Assembly: GCF_014203735.1 (NCBI RefSeq)
Contig: NZ_JACHJQ010000001.1
Coordinates: 1 to 64,000, forward strand
Source of the DNA: Actinophytocola algeriensis
GTDB lineage: Bacteria; Actinomycetota; Actinomycetes; Mycobacteriales; Pseudonocardiaceae
Direction of reading: 5' to 3'
DNA: 64,000 nt
Each line of letters starts with the position of its first letter. Position 1 is the stretch's first letter. The notes beneath the pieces were generated by a model, which saw nothing but the letters and a program-made list of their open reading frames with translations, did no database searches and was not told the origin of the DNA. Made by a program: the position numbers and the translations under genes. Shown here in pieces: positions 9,916 to 19,567 of the stretch.

Positions 9916-10968
9916 ATGTCCATCGACCCGTCCCTGGCCCGCCGCCGGTTCCTCTTCGGCGCTGGCGCGCTCGGCGCGAGCGCCGTCCTCGTCGGCTGCA
10001 CCTCCAACGAGTCCGGCGCCGACCAGCCGCAGCAGGTCGCGCAGGGCGGTGGTGACAACGCCGCGAAGGGCAAGCAGGTCACCATCGGCTTCTCCGCGCC
10101 CGCCGCGGACCACGGCTGGATCGCGGCCATCACCAAGAACGCGCAGGCGCAGGCCGAGGCGTTCGAGGACGTCACGTTCAAGGCCACCGAGGGCACGAAC
10201 GACGTCAACCAGCAGATCTCGCAGGTCGAGACGCTGATCAACGAGAAGGTCGACGTGCTCGTGATCCTGCCGCACGACGGCAAGGCGCTCACCGCGACCG
10301 GCCAGGCCGCGATGGACGCGGGCATCCCGGTGATCAACCTGGACCGCATCTTCGACACCCCGCTCGCCTACCGCACGTGGATCGGCGGCGACAACTACCG
10401 CATGGGCGTCAACGCGGGCAACTACATCGCCGAGCAGATGAAGGCGAAGGGCGTCTCGAACCCGGTCATCGGCGAGGTCGCCGGCATCGACTCGCTGCCG
10501 CTGACCCAGGAGCGCAGCAAGGGCTTCAAGGACGCGCTCGCCAAGGCCGGTCTCCAGGTCGGTCCCCGGGTGTCCGCGAGCTTCACCGTGGAGACCGGTG
10601 AGCAGGTGACGACGAACCTCCTGCAGGGTGCGTCGAAGCTCGACGCGCTGTGGAACCACGACGACGACCAGGGCGTCGGCGTGCTGGCCGCCATCACCGC
10701 GGCCAACCGCAGCGAGTTCATCATGGTCGGCGGTGCGGGCTCGAAGGCCGCGATGGACCACATCAAGGCGGACAACACCGTCCTGAAGGCGACCGTCCTC
10801 TACAACCCGTCGATGGCGTCGTCGGCCGTCTCGCTGGCCCGCCTGCTCGGGCAGGCGAAGGGCATGGGCGACCTCGCGGAGCACGAGATCCCGTCCTCGA
10901 TCACGACGTACTCGGCCGTGGTCACGAAGGAGAACGTCGACGATTACCTGGACGTGGGTTTCTCCTGA
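9916..10968 (+). CDS. Monosaccharide ABC transporter substrate-binding lipoprotein
   Basis: Periplasmic-binding-protein-like type I lipoprotein, 350 aa. It has a twin-arginine-like n-region (RRRFLFGAG), a hydrophobic segment and a lipobox VLVGC with the lipidated Cys at residue 28, suggesting a Tat-exported lipoprotein. The body matches the ribose/xylose/galactose binding family (QISQVETLINEKVDVLVILP; GGDNYRMGVNAGNYIAEQM). The sugar cannot be read from sequence; the neighbouring xylA makes xylose a reasonable guess. An AAGGGAG site precedes the ATG. Confidence 0.92.
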   Translation: MSIDPSLARRRFLFGAGALGASAVLVGCTSNESGADQPQQVAQGGGDNAAKGKQVTIGFSAPAADHGWIAAITKNAQAQAEAFEDVTFKATEGTNDVNQQISQVETLINEKVDVLVILPHDGKALTATGQAAMDAGIPVINLDRIFDTPLAYRTWIGGDNYRMGVNAGNYIAEQMKAKGVSNPVIGEVAGIDSLPLTQERSKGFKDALAKAGLQVGPRVSASFTVETGEQVTTNLLQGASKLDALWNHDDDQGVGVLAAITAANRSEFIMVGGAGSKAAMDHIKADNTVLKATVLYNPSMASSAVSLARLLGQAKGMGDLAEHEIPSSITTYSAVVTKENVDDYLDVGFS

Positions 10969-11020
10969 TCCGGCGCGGCGGTTGACGGACTTTTCTTTGT
11001 GATGACAGACGGAGGGTGAG

Positions 11021-12175
11021 ATGACAGAGGGCAGCGGGGGACGGATCGGGGTCGGCATGGTCGGCCACGCGTTCATGGGTGCGGTGCACTCCCATGCGTG
11101 GCGGACCGCGCACCGGTTCTTCGACCTGCCGGTGACACCGGAACTCGCCGTGCTCGGTGGGCGTGACCTCGCGCGCACCAAGGCAGCCGCGGCGAAGTTC
11201 GGGTGGACCAGCGTGCAGACCGACTGGCGCGAGCTGGTCAACTCGCCCGACGTGCAGATCGTGGACATCTGCACGCCGGGCGACACGCACTGCGAGATCG
11301 CCATCGCGGCGCTCGCGGCGGGCAAGCACGTCATGTGCGAGAAGCCGCTCGCCAACACCGTCGAGGAGGCGGAGGCGATGACGGCCGCGGCGGAGGCCGC
11401 CAAGGAGCGGGGGGTGCGCTCCATGGTGGCCTTCAACTACCGCCGCGTGCCTGCCGTCGCCTACGCCCGCAAGCTCATCGAGGCGGGCCGCCTCGGCGAG
11501 ATCCGGCACGTCCGCGCGCTGTACCTGCAGGACTGGCTGTCCGACGAGAACGCGCCGATGACGTGGCGGCTGCGCAAGGAGACCGCGGGCTCCGGCGCGC
11601 TCGGCGACCTCGGCGCGCACATCGTCGACGCGACGCAGTACCTCGTCGGCGACCTGCTGTCGGGCGTCTCCGCGATCACGAACACCTTCGTCACCAAGCG
11701 CCCCGACGAGAGCGGCGAGCAGGTCGACGACGTGACCGTCGACGACGCCGCCGTGTTCATCGGCCGCTTCGGGAACGGCGCGCTCGCCACCTACGAGGCG
11801 ACCCGGTTCGCGCTCGGCCGCAAGAACGGCATGTCCGTGGAGATCAACGGCTCGCTCGGCTCGCTCAAGTTCGAGTTCGAGTCGATGAACGAGCTGTGGT
11901 TCTTCGACGGCGCGAACGGCGCCGAGGAAGCGGGCTTCCGCCGCATCCTCGTCACCGAGGACACGCACCCGTACGTCGGTGCCTGGTGGCCGCCGGGACA
12001 TCTCCTCGGCTATGAGCACACCTTCACCCACGAGGTCGTGGACTTCGTGCGGGCGATCCACACGGGGATCGACCCAGCCCCGTCCTTCGCGGACGGGCTC
12101 CAAGTGCAGCGGGTGCTCGGTGCTGTCGAGAGCAGCGCCGCGAACGGTTCGGCATGGACGGAGATCCAGGCATGA
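11021..12175 (+). CDS. Gfo/Idh/MocA-family NAD(P)-dependent oxidoreductase
   Basis: Cytoplasmic sugar or polyol dehydrogenase of 384 aa. The N-terminal Rossmann fold starts GVGMVGHAFMGAVHS, and the family motif EKPLANT carries the conserved Lys. The C-terminal alpha/beta domain has DLGAHIVDATQYLVGD, with the substrate-binding Asp and His. A GGAGGG site lies 5-6 nt before the ATG. Enzymes of this type oxidise inositols, glucosides (often at C3) or aldoses. Its position between a sugar importer and xylA indicates sugar catabolism; the exact substrate is unknown. Confidence 0.9.
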   Translation: MTEGSGGRIGVGMVGHAFMGAVHSHAWRTAHRFFDLPVTPELAVLGGRDLARTKAAAAKFGWTSVQTDWRELVNSPDVQIVDICTPGDTHCEIAIAALAAGKHVMCEKPLANTVEEAEAMTAAAEAAKERGVRSMVAFNYRRVPAVAYARKLIEAGRLGEIRHVRALYLQDWLSDENAPMTWRLRKETAGSGALGDLGAHIVDATQYLVGDLLSGVSAITNTFVTKRPDESGEQVDDVTVDDAAVFIGRFGNGALATYEATRFALGRKNGMSVEINGSLGSLKFEFESMNELWFFDGANGAEEAGFRRILVTEDTHPYVGAWWPPGHLLGYEHTFTHEVVDFVRAIHTGIDPAPSFADGLQVQRVLGAVESSAANGSAWTEIQA

Positions 12176-12296
12176 GATTGAGCGGAGCGACGGAGCGGGC
12201 GCCGTCTGGACTGAGGAGCGCGCGCAGGCCCGAGGAACGAGGGCCGAGCACGCGACGAGGGAAGACGGCGTCTGAGCGGAGGGGCGAAGCGATCCG

Positions 12297-13457
12297 ATGA
12301 GCACTGACTTCACACCACGACCGGAGCACAAGTTCAGCTTCGGGTTGTGGACCGTCGGCTGGCAGGGGGTCGACCCGTTCGGCGTCGCGACCCGCGCGCC
12401 GATGGACCCCGCGCACGCCGTCGAGAAGCTCGCGGAGCTCGGCGCGTACGGCGTCACGTTCCACGACGACGACCTGATCCCGTTCGGGGCGTCGGAGTCC
12501 GACCGGGAGTCGCGGATCGCGAGCTTCCGCAAGGCGCTCGACGCCACCGGCCTGGTCGTGCCGATGGCGACGACCAACCTGTTCGCCCACCCGGTGTTCA
12601 AGGAGGGCGCGCTCACCGCCAACGACCGCGACATCCGGCGATTCGCGCTGAAGAAGATCCTGCGCAACCTGGACCTCGCGGCCGAGCTCGGTGCGAAGAC
12701 CTACGTGCTCTGGGGCGGCCGCGAAGGGGCCGAGTCCGCGGTCGCGAAGGACACCCGTGCCGCGCTCGACCGGTACAAGGAGTCGCTCGACATCCTGTGC
12801 GCGTACGTGCGGGAGCAGGGCTACGACATCCGGTTCGCGCTGGAGCCCAAGCCCAACGAGCCGCGCGGCGACATCTTCCTGCCGACGATCGGGCACGCGA
12901 TCGCGTTCATCTCCGAGCTGGAGGAGCCGGACCGCGTGGGTCTCAACCCCGAGGTCGGGCATGAGCAGATGGCGGGCATGTCGGTCGTGCAGGGCTACGC
13001 GCAGGCGCTCTGGCACGACAAGTTGTTCCACATCGACCTGAACGGCCAGAACGGTCCGCGCTACGACCAGGACCTGCGGTTCGGCAACGGTGACGTGAAG
13101 TCGGCGTTCCTGCTGGTGGACCTGCTGGAGCACGGCGGCTACGACGGTCCGCGCCACTTCGACTTCAAGCCCGGCCGCATCGAGGACGAGGCCGGTGTGT
13201 GGGAGTCCGCGAGGGGCTGCATGCGCAACTACCTGATCTTCGCGGAGAAGGCGCGGGCGTTCCGCGCCGACCCGGAGGTCGCCGAGGCCAGGGCCGCGGC
13301 ACGGGTGGACCAGCTGTCGGAGCCGACGCTCGGCGCCGGTGAGAGCCTCGCGGACCTGCGCGCCGAGGAACTCGACATCGACGCGGCCGCCGCACGCGGT
13401 GCGGGCGTGGAGAAATTGGACCAACTGGCGCTCGATCACCTTTTCGGCACCCGTTAG
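12297..13457 (+). CDS. xylA: Xylose isomerase
   Basis: Metal-dependent TIM-barrel aldose-ketose isomerase (D-xylose to D-xylulose), 386 aa, the length of the Streptomyces-type class I enzymes. Visible catalytic and metal-binding segments are [10 protein letters not shown] (catalytic His and its Asp), [40 protein letters not shown] and HFDFKP. Xylulokinase (27727), the partner enzyme, is 14 kb downstream rather than adjacent. The 120-bp gap before the gene is rich in gagcg-type repeats. It is followed by a clear hairpin terminator. Confidence 0.97.
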   Translation: MSTDFTPRPEHKFSFGLWTVGWQGVDPFGVATRAPMDPAHAVEKLAELGAYGVTFHDDDLIPFGASESDRESRIASFRKALDATGLVVPMATTNLFAHPVFKEGALTANDRDIRRFALKKILRNLDLAAELGAKTYVLWGGREGAESAVAKDTRAALDRYKESLDILCAYVREQGYDIRFALEPKPNEPRGDIFLPTIGHAIAFISELEEPDRVGLNPEVGHEQMAGMSVVQGYAQALWHDKLFHIDLNGQNGPRYDQDLRFGNGDVKSAFLLVDLLEHGGYDGPRHFDFKPGRIEDEAGVWESARGCMRNYLIFAEKARAFRADPEVAEARAAARVDQLSEPTLGAGESLADLRAEELDIDAAAARGAGVEKLDQLALDHLFGTR

Positions 13458-13475
13458 TCACTTCCCGACAGAAAA

Positions 13476-13511
13476 GCGGCGTCGCCCGACCGGCACGTCA
13501 GGCGACGCCGC
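13476..13511 (+). terminator. Hairpin terminator after xylA
   Basis: Perfect 11-bp stem gcggcgtcgcc (13476-13486) with its complement (13501-13511) around a 14-nt loop, 18 bp after the xylA stop. Confidence 0.75.
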
Positions 13512-13576
13512 AACACGGAAAGGAGCACAAGTCCTTCTCGCGGTCCCCATTCGGTGAGAACAAGGAGAAGTTACCA

Positions 13577-16500
13577 GTGCGAGGGTTCAGTAAGAGTAAG
13601 AACGCGGTTAAACCACCAGGGGTGAAGCGGGGGCTACGCGGCGCATCACGTTTCGCCGTGGCCGGACTGGCTTTGCTCACGGGAATTGGCGTCGCTTCGG
13701 CGCAACCGGTGAGCGCCTCTTCGGCGCAAGCGGATGCCACCATCCTGGTGTTCTCCAAGACCGCGGGCTTCCGCCACGACTCCATTCCCGCGGGTATCGC
13801 CGCCATCCAGACCCTCGGCGAGCAGAACGGTTTCGCCGTCGAGGCCACCGAGGACGCGGCCGCGTTCACCGCCGGCAACCTGTCGCGATTCGCCGCCGTC
13901 GTGTTCCTTTCCACCACGGGTGACGTGCTGAACGCGGAGCAGCAGACGGCGTTCGAGAACTACGTGGACGGTGGCGGCGGGTACGCGGGAGTGCACGCCG
14001 CGGCCGACACCGAGTACGACTGGCCGTGGTACGGATCACTCGTCGGCGCGTACTTCCAGTCGCACCCGCAGATCCAGGAAGCCACCATCGACGTCACCGC
14101 GCGGGACCACCCGTCGACCGCGCCGCTGCCGTACCAGTGGACCCGCACCGACGAGTGGTACAACTACCGCTCCAACCCGCGTGCCAACGTGAAGGTCCTG
14201 GCCACACTGGACGAGTCCAGCTACGACCCGGGCGGCGGCGCCATGGGTGACGACCACCCGATCATGTGGTGCCACGCCCAGGAGCAGGGCCGGTCCTGGT
14301 ACACCGGTCTCGGCCACACGCAGGAGTCGTACGCCGAGCCCGAGTTCCTCGCCTCGCTGGCGGGTGGCATCAAGTACGCGGCGGGCCTGGAGGCCGCCGA
14401 CTGCGCCCCCGACGACGGCGGGCCCGCCGAGCCGCCGGTCGACGACGACTTCGACCAGATCACCCTCGCGAAGGGCGAGCAGGTCACCGGTGAGCCGATC
14501 GCGCTGGCCGTGCTGCCCGACCGCAAGGTGATCCACACCTCCCGCGACGGTCGCGTGTGGCTGACCACACCGGAGGCCACGACCACGCTCGCGGGCCAGC
14601 TCCCCGTCTACAACCACGACGAGGACGGTCTGCAGGGCGTCGCGGTCGACCCGGACTTCGCCACGAACCGCTGGGTGTACCTGTACTACGCGCCACCGCT
14701 TTCCACCCCGGCCGGTGACGCGCCGGAGAACGGCACCGCGGCGGACTTCGAGCCGTTCAAGGGCCACAACCAGCTGTCGCGCTTCAAGCTCTCCGAGGCA
14801 GGCACGCTGGACCTGGCGAGCGAGCAGCAGATCCTGCAGATCCCGGCGGACCGCGGCATCTGCTGCCACGCCGGTGGCGAGATCGACTTCGACGGGCAGG
14901 GCAACCTGCTGCTGTCCACCGGCGACGACACGAACCCGTTCGCCTCGGACGGGTACTCACCCATCGACGAGCGCCCGACCCGCAACCCGGCGTTCGACGC
15001 CCGCCGGTCGTCGGCCAACACCAACGACCTGCGCGGCAAGATCGTCCGGATCACGGTGGGCGACGACGGGTCGTACACGATCCCGGAGGGCAACCTGTTC
15101 GCCCCCGGCACCGAGAAGACCAAGCCCGAGATCTACGCCATGGGCTTCCGCAACCCGTTCCGGTTCGCCGTGGACAAGGAGACGGGCTGGATCTACCTCG
15201 GTGACTACGGTCCCGACGCCGGTGCGGCCAACCCCGCGCGCGGCCCGGGAGGCACCGTCGAGTTCAACCTGATCAAGGAGCCCGGCAACTACGGCTGGCC
15301 GCTCTGCGTCGGGGACAACCAGCCGTTCATCGACTACGACTTCGCGACCGGCACGTCCGGTGCGGCGTTCGACTGCGCGGCGCCCAAGAACGAGAGCCCG
15401 CACAACACGGGTCTCGTTGACCTGCCGCCGGCGCGGTCGGCGTGGATCCCGTACGACGGCGGTTCCGTGCCCGAGTTCGGCACCGGTGGCGAGTCGCCCA
15501 TGGGCGGTCCCGTCTACCACTACGACGCGGACCTCGAGTCGACGACGAAGTTCCCCGAGTTCTACGACGGCAAGAACTTCGCCTACGAGTGGGACCGCGG
15601 CTGGATCAAGACGATCGAGGTCGGCGCGGACGGTGAGCGCGGCGCGATCGAGCCGTTCTTCGACTCGATGACGCTGACCAGGCCGATGAACATCGAGTTC
15701 GGCCCCGAGGGTTCGCTGTACGTGCTGGACTACGGCAGCGGCTACTTCGGCGGCGCCGAGGACTCGGCGGTCTACCGGATCGACTACACCAAGGGCAACC
15801 GGACCCCGGTGGTGGAACTGAGCGCGGACAAGACGTCCGGCCCGGCGCCGCTGACCGTCCAGTTCGACCCGGCCGGCACGTCCGACCCGGACGGCGGTGA
15901 GCTGACCTACGCGTGGGACTTCGACGGTGACGGCACGACCGACTCGACCGAGGCCACACCGCAGTCGCACACCTACACCAACCCGGGTCAGTACACCGCG
16001 CACCTGTCGGTGACCGACGAGTCCGGGCTGACCGGCGCGGCGAGTGTCGTGGTCACGGCGGGCAACACGCAGCCGGCCGTGAAGCTCGACCTGCCGGTGA
16101 ACGGTGGCTTCTTCGGCTACGGCGACACCGTGCCGTTCACGGTCACCGTCACCGACCCGGAGGACGGCCAGATCGACTGCTCGAAGGTGACCGTGGAGTA
16201 CATCCTCGGCCACGACAACCACGGGCACCCGCTCTCGCGTGCCACGGGTTGTGAGGGCGAGATCGTGACTCCGGCCGACGAGGGCCACGGCCTGGACGCC
16301 AACGTGTTCGGCGTGATCAACGCGAGCTACACCGACACCGGTGCGGACGGCGCCCCGGCGCTGACCGGCTCGGACGAGATCGTGCTCCAGCCGAAGCTGA
16401 AGCAGGCCGAGTTCTTCACCGAGAACAACGGCACGCAGGTCGTCAACGCGACGGGTGCGAGCGGCGGCAAGCGCGTCGGCTACATCGACGACGGTGACTG

Positions 16501-18190
16501 GATCAAGTTCGACCCGATCAACCTGACCGGGGTGGACGCGATCGGCTACCGCATCAGCGCGGGTGGCCCCGGCGGCACGATCACGGTGCGCAAGAACGCC
16601 GTGGACGGCCCGGTGGTGCAGACCGTGCAGGTGCCGACGACCGGCAGCCCGGACAACTACCAGGACATCCCGCCCGCACCGATCACCGACCCCGGTGGCA
16701 CGGGCCCGCTGTACCTGGTGTTCTCCGGCAACGGCGGCGGTCTGTTCGACGTGGACAACATCCAGGTGCGGGGTGACGGCGTGGCCGGTCCGGCCGAGCC
16801 CCAGGAGTGCACGCCGTTCACGCCGGACGAGGGCTACCGCGCCCTCTACGACGGCACGGCGGCGAGCCTCGAGGGCTGGAAGATGTCCGGTCCCGGTGCG
16901 TTCGTCCAGCAGGAGGACTGCACGATCCTGACCACCGGCGGCATGGGCCTGCTCTCCTTCGACGAGGAGTTCGGCGCCTACAGCCTGAAGATGGACTGGA
17001 AGATGGCCGGGGACGACAACTCCGGGATCTTCGTCGGCTACCCGGACCCGGGCAACGACCCGTGGGTGGCGGTGAACCAAGGCTACGAGATCCAGATCGA
17101 CGCCACGGACGCGGTCGACCGGACCACCGGTTCGATCTACACGTTCCAGGCGGCGGACATCGCGGCCCGCGACGAGGCGCTCAACCCGCCGGGTGCGTGG
17201 AACTCCTACGAGATCCAGGTCGTGGGGCAGACGATCAAGGTCTTCCTCAACGGGGTGCTGATCAACGACTTCACCAGCACCGACCCGGCCCGCGACCTCA
17301 CGCAGGGGTTCTTCGGCATCCAGAACCACGGCAACGGCGACGACGTCTGGTTCCGGAACATCCAGATCAAGGAGATCGTGGACGAGACCGCGCCGGTCAC
17401 GACCGCGACCTTCGCCCCGCCCGCGGGCACCGGCTGGCACCCGGGCACCGTCCCGGTGTCGCTGACGGCCGAGGACGAGGGCCAGGGTGTCGACTTCGTC
17501 GAGTACAAGCTGGACGGTGGCGAGTGGACCCGCTACACCGGCGTGGTCACCGTGACCGGTGACGGTGCGCACACGCTGCTGTACCACGCGGTTGACCGGG
17601 CCGGGAACTCCGAGGCCGAGAAGGCGGCGACCATCAAGATCGACGGCACGAAGCCGACGCTCATGGTGGCCGGCGTGGCCGACGGGTACATCTACGGCGA
17701 CGCGTCCGACGTGGTGCTGTCGTGGCACGCGGAGGACGCCACGTCCGGGGTCGCCTCGGTGACGGGCGCGCTGAACGGTGCGCCGATCACATCGGGCCGG
17801 TTGCTCGCGCTGTACCAGCTGCCGCTGGGCACGCACGGGTTCACCGTGGCCGCTACCGACACCGCGGGGAACGTGACGTCGCAGTCGCTCACGTTCGCGA
17901 CGACCACGTCCATGCGGGACATCGGGCAGCTGCTGGACCGCTTCCGGGCGACCAACCGGCTGTCGCTGTCGGCGTACAAACAGCTGAAGAGCCTGCTCAC
18001 CAAGGCCCGCAAGGCCGAGGCGAACGGGAACGACACGAAGGCGGCGCGGTACCTGGGCACGTTCAGGCAGCTGGCCATCGACGAGACGCTCGTCGGTGAC
18101 GAGGATGTGCGATCGGTCCTGGACCGCGACGCCGAGGCGGTCATCGACGACCTCCAGGGGGCGGCCGAGCTGCCCCAGGCGGGTCGATGA
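13577..18190 (+). CDS. Giant exported multidomain carbohydrate-active protein (ThuA-PQQ dehydrogenase-PKD-CBM6-DUF1080)
   Basis: A 1537-aa secreted protein. A long Arg/Lys-rich signal peptide (about 1-42) is followed by a ThuA-like domain (54-270; ILVFSKTAGFRHDSIPAGI), a PQQ-dependent glucose/sorbosone-dehydrogenase-like beta-propeller (300-735; YNHDEDGLQGVAVDPDF), a PKD domain (745-828), a CBM6-like module (940-1065; GKRVGYIDDGDWIKF), a DUF1080 domain (1085-1267; LYDGTAASLEGWKM), two Ig/OmpL47-like modules (1270-1440) and a C-terminal helical FIMAH-like domain (1447-1528). DUF1080 proteins include 3-keto-glycoside-cleaving enzymes; the propeller type oxidises sugars. An AAGGAG site precedes GTG 13577. 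It probably acts outside the cell on glycans. No anchor motif is seen. Confidence 0.9.
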   Translation: MRGFSKSKNAVKPPGVKRGLRGASRFAVAGLALLTGIGVASAQPVSASSAQADATILVFSKTAGFRHDSIPAGIAAIQTLGEQNGFAVEATEDAAAFTAGNLSRFAAVVFLSTTGDVLNAEQQTAFENYVDGGGGYAGVHAAADTEYDWPWYGSLVGAYFQSHPQIQEATIDVTARDHPSTAPLPYQWTRTDEWYNYRSNPRANVKVLATLDESSYDPGGGAMGDDHPIMWCHAQEQGRSWYTGLGHTQESYAEPEFLASLAGGIKYAAGLEAADCAPDDGGPAEPPVDDDFDQITLAKGEQVTGEPIALAVLPDRKVIHTSRDGRVWLTTPEATTTLAGQLPVYNHDEDGLQGVAVDPDFATNRWVYLYYAPPLSTPAGDAPENGTAADFEPFKGHNQLSRFKLSEAGTLDLASEQQILQIPADRGICCHAGGEIDFDGQGNLLLSTGDDTNPFASDGYSPIDERPTRNPAFDARRSSANTNDLRGKIVRITVGDDGSYTIPEGNLFAPGTEKTKPEIYAMGFRNPFRFAVDKETGWIYLGDYGPDAGAANPARGPGGTVEFNLIKEPGNYGWPLCVGDNQPFIDYDFATGTSGAAFDCAAPKNESPHNTGLVDLPPARSAWIPYDGGSVPEFGTGGESPMGGPVYHYDADLESTTKFPEFYDGKNFAYEWDRGWIKTIEVGADGERGAIEPFFDSMTLTRPMNIEFGPEGSLYVLDYGSGYFGGAEDSAVYRIDYTKGNRTPVVELSADKTSGPAPLTVQFDPAGTSDPDGGELTYAWDFDGDGTTDSTEATPQSHTYTNPGQYTAHLSVTDESGLTGAASVVVTAGNTQPAVKLDLPVNGGFFGYGDTVPFTVTVTDPEDGQIDCSKVTVEYILGHDNHGHPLSRATGCEGEIVTPADEGHGLDANVFGVINASYTDTGADGAPALTGSDEIVLQPKLKQAEFFTENNGTQVVNATGASGGKRVGYIDDGDWIKFDPINLTGVDAIGYRISAGGPGGTITVRKNAVDGPVVQTVQVPTTGSPDNYQDIPPAPITDPGGTGPLYLVFSGNGGGLFDVDNIQVRGDGVAGPAEPQECTPFTPDEGYRALYDGTAASLEGWKMSGPGAFVQQEDCTILTTGGMGLLSFDEEFGAYSLKMDWKMAGDDNSGIFVGYPDPGNDPWVAVNQGYEIQIDATDAVDRTTGSIYTFQAADIAARDEALNPPGAWNSYEIQVVGQTIKVFLNGVLINDFTSTDPARDLTQGFFGIQNHGNGDDVWFRNIQIKEIVDETAPVTTATFAPPAGTGWHPGTVPVSLTAEDEGQGVDFVEYKLDGGEWTRYTGVVTVTGDGAHTLLYHAVDRAGNSEAEKAATIKIDGTKPTLMVAGVADGYIYGDASDVVLSWHAEDATSGVASVTGALNGAPITSGRLLALYQLPLGTHGFTVAATDTAGNVTSQSLTFATTTSMRDIGQLLDRFRATNRLSLSAYKQLKSLLTKARKAEANGNDTKAARYLGTFRQLAIDETLVGDEDVRSVLDRDAEAVIDDLQGAAELPQAGR

Positions 18191-18203
18191 CCAGGTGAGA
18201 CCG

Positions 18204-18244
18204 CCGGTGGGCCGGTCGCGCGTGCGGCGCGGCCGGCTCACCGG
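18204..18244 (+). terminator. Hairpin between the giant exported protein and the Ebo-like operon
   Basis: 12-bp inverted repeat with one mismatch (18204-18215 with 18233-18244) in the 87-bp gap before the inositol-phosphate-synthase-like gene. It could end transcription or attenuate read-through. Confidence 0.45.
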
Positions 18245-18277
18245 AGTCACCGTTTGGTTCGAGGAAGGATTTGCGGG

Positions 18278-19567
18278 ATGGCGGGAACGGGTTTGTGGCT
18301 GGTCGGAGCGCGGGGCTCCGTGGCCACGACGGCGGTGGTGGGACTGCTCGCGTTACGGGCCAAGCTCGTCGAGCCGGTCGGTTGCGTGACGGAGCGCCCC
18401 GAGTTCGCGGGGGTGCCACTGCCCGCGTGGGAGGACATCGTCGTCGGAGGGCACGACGTCGTCCACACGCCACTGGAGAAGCGGGCCGAGCAGCTGGCCG
18501 ATGCGGGCCTGATCCCGCACCGCGTCCTGGCCGCCACGGCGACCGGCCTGCGCGCGGTCGACGCCCGCATCCGCGACGGCTACCACCCGGCGACCCACAC
18601 GGGCGCGCAGGCCGACGCCGTCGCACGCCTGGTCGAGGACATCACGACGTTCCGCGGTGAGCACGGGCTCGACCGCGTGATCGTGGTGAACGTGTCGTCG
18701 ACGGAGCCGCCCGCACCGTCGCTCCCGGAGTACTCGTCCCTGGACCTGCTGGAAGCCGCCCTGGCCGACCCGGCCCGGTCGGTGCTCCCGCCCAGCTCTC
18801 TGATGGCCTACGCCGCCCTGCGGGCCGGCTGCCCGTTCGTCGACTTCACACCGTCGCCCGGTCTTCGGCTGCCGGTGCTGCACGACCTGGCCGTGTCGCT
18901 GGGCCTGCCGTACGCGGGCTCGGACGGCAAGACCGGCGAGACCCTCCTCCGTACGGTCCTCGCCCCCATGTTCACCGCCCGCGCGCTGCGGGTCCGCTCG
19001 TGGGCCGGCACGAACCTGCTCGGCGGCGGCGACGGCGCGAACCTGGCCGACCCGGTGCAGGCGGCCGGGAAGCTCGAGTCGAAGGCCCGCGGCCTGGCCG
19101 CGCTGCTCGGAGAGGGCGTGACCGCACCGCTGCACATCGACAACGTGCCGGACCTCGGTGAGCAGAAGACCGCGTGGGACCACGTGTCGTTCGAGGGCTT
19201 CCTCGGCGCGCGGATGAACCTGCAGTTCACGTGGACCGGCCTCGACTCGTCGCTGGCGGCCCCGCTGATCCTGGACCTGACCCGGCTGGTGGCCGCGGCC
19301 CACGACGCGGGTCAGTCCGGCCCGCTGGCCTCGCTGGCGTTCTTCTTCAAGGACCCGGTCGCCACGGACGAACACCGCTTCGCGCAGCAGACGGACATGC
19401 TCACCGAGTGGGCACAGGCACTTGTCCACAGCGCGGACAGTTATCCACAGGCAGACACCGACACCCCCGAAACGTCACCCCCAGCCGATAAGATGGCAAG
19501 GCGGGACGCCCCCGGGAACGGGTGGGGGTTGGGCAACGCGCGCGCGAGCGACGAGGCCTCGTCGTGA
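18278..19567 (+). CDS. Inositol-3-phosphate synthase family protein
   Basis: NAD-binding protein of 429 aa in the myo-inositol-1-phosphate synthase superfamily: the N-terminal Rossmann motif LVGARGSVATT, a long central domain (PPSSLMAYAALRAGCPFVDFTPS) and GSDGKTGETLLRTVLAPMF, close to the family's conserved GSDGKTGxT loop. The predicted reaction is NAD-dependent cyclisation of a hexose phosphate. ATG 18278 follows GAGGAAGG. Its last 31 residues come from a 79-bp repeat also found in the kinase gene at 50183, so the true C-terminus is replaced or extended. It is first gene of a seven-gene overlapping operon. Confidence 0.87.
   Translation: MAGTGLWLVGARGSVATTAVVGLLALRAKLVEPVGCVTERPEFAGVPLPAWEDIVVGGHDVVHTPLEKRAEQLADAGLIPHRVLAATATGLRAVDARIRDGYHPATHTGAQADAVARLVEDITTFRGEHGLDRVIVVNVSSTEPPAPSLPEYSSLDLLEAALADPARSVLPPSSLMAYAALRAGCPFVDFTPSPGLRLPVLHDLAVSLGLPYAGSDGKTGETLLRTVLAPMFTARALRVRSWAGTNLLGGGDGANLADPVQAAGKLESKARGLAALLGEGVTAPLHIDNVPDLGEQKTAWDHVSFEGFLGARMNLQFTWTGLDSSLAAPLILDLTRLVAAAHDAGQSGPLASLAFFFKDPVATDEHRFAQQTDMLTEWAQALVHSADSYPQADTDTPETSPPADKMARRDAPGNGWGLGNARASDEASS
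19473..19551 (+). repeat. 79-bp dispersed coding repeat, copy 1
   Basis: The segment from cgtcacccccagccgataag to gcgcgcgagcga matches 50183-50261 with only two mismatches (near 19534, ca against tg). It is read in the same frame in both genes and encodes PPADKMARRDAPGNGWGLG plus flanks. A weaker resemblance extends about 50 bp upstream, where both copies have two tccaca boxes (here TTGTCCACA 19422-19430 and TTATCCACA 19441-19449). Confidence 0.9.

Noticed and set aside
14957-18250. 1097-aa minus-strand frame
   Set aside because: Antisense to the exported multidomain protein; Arg/Val/Asp-rich without any domain, a usual effect of high G+C content.
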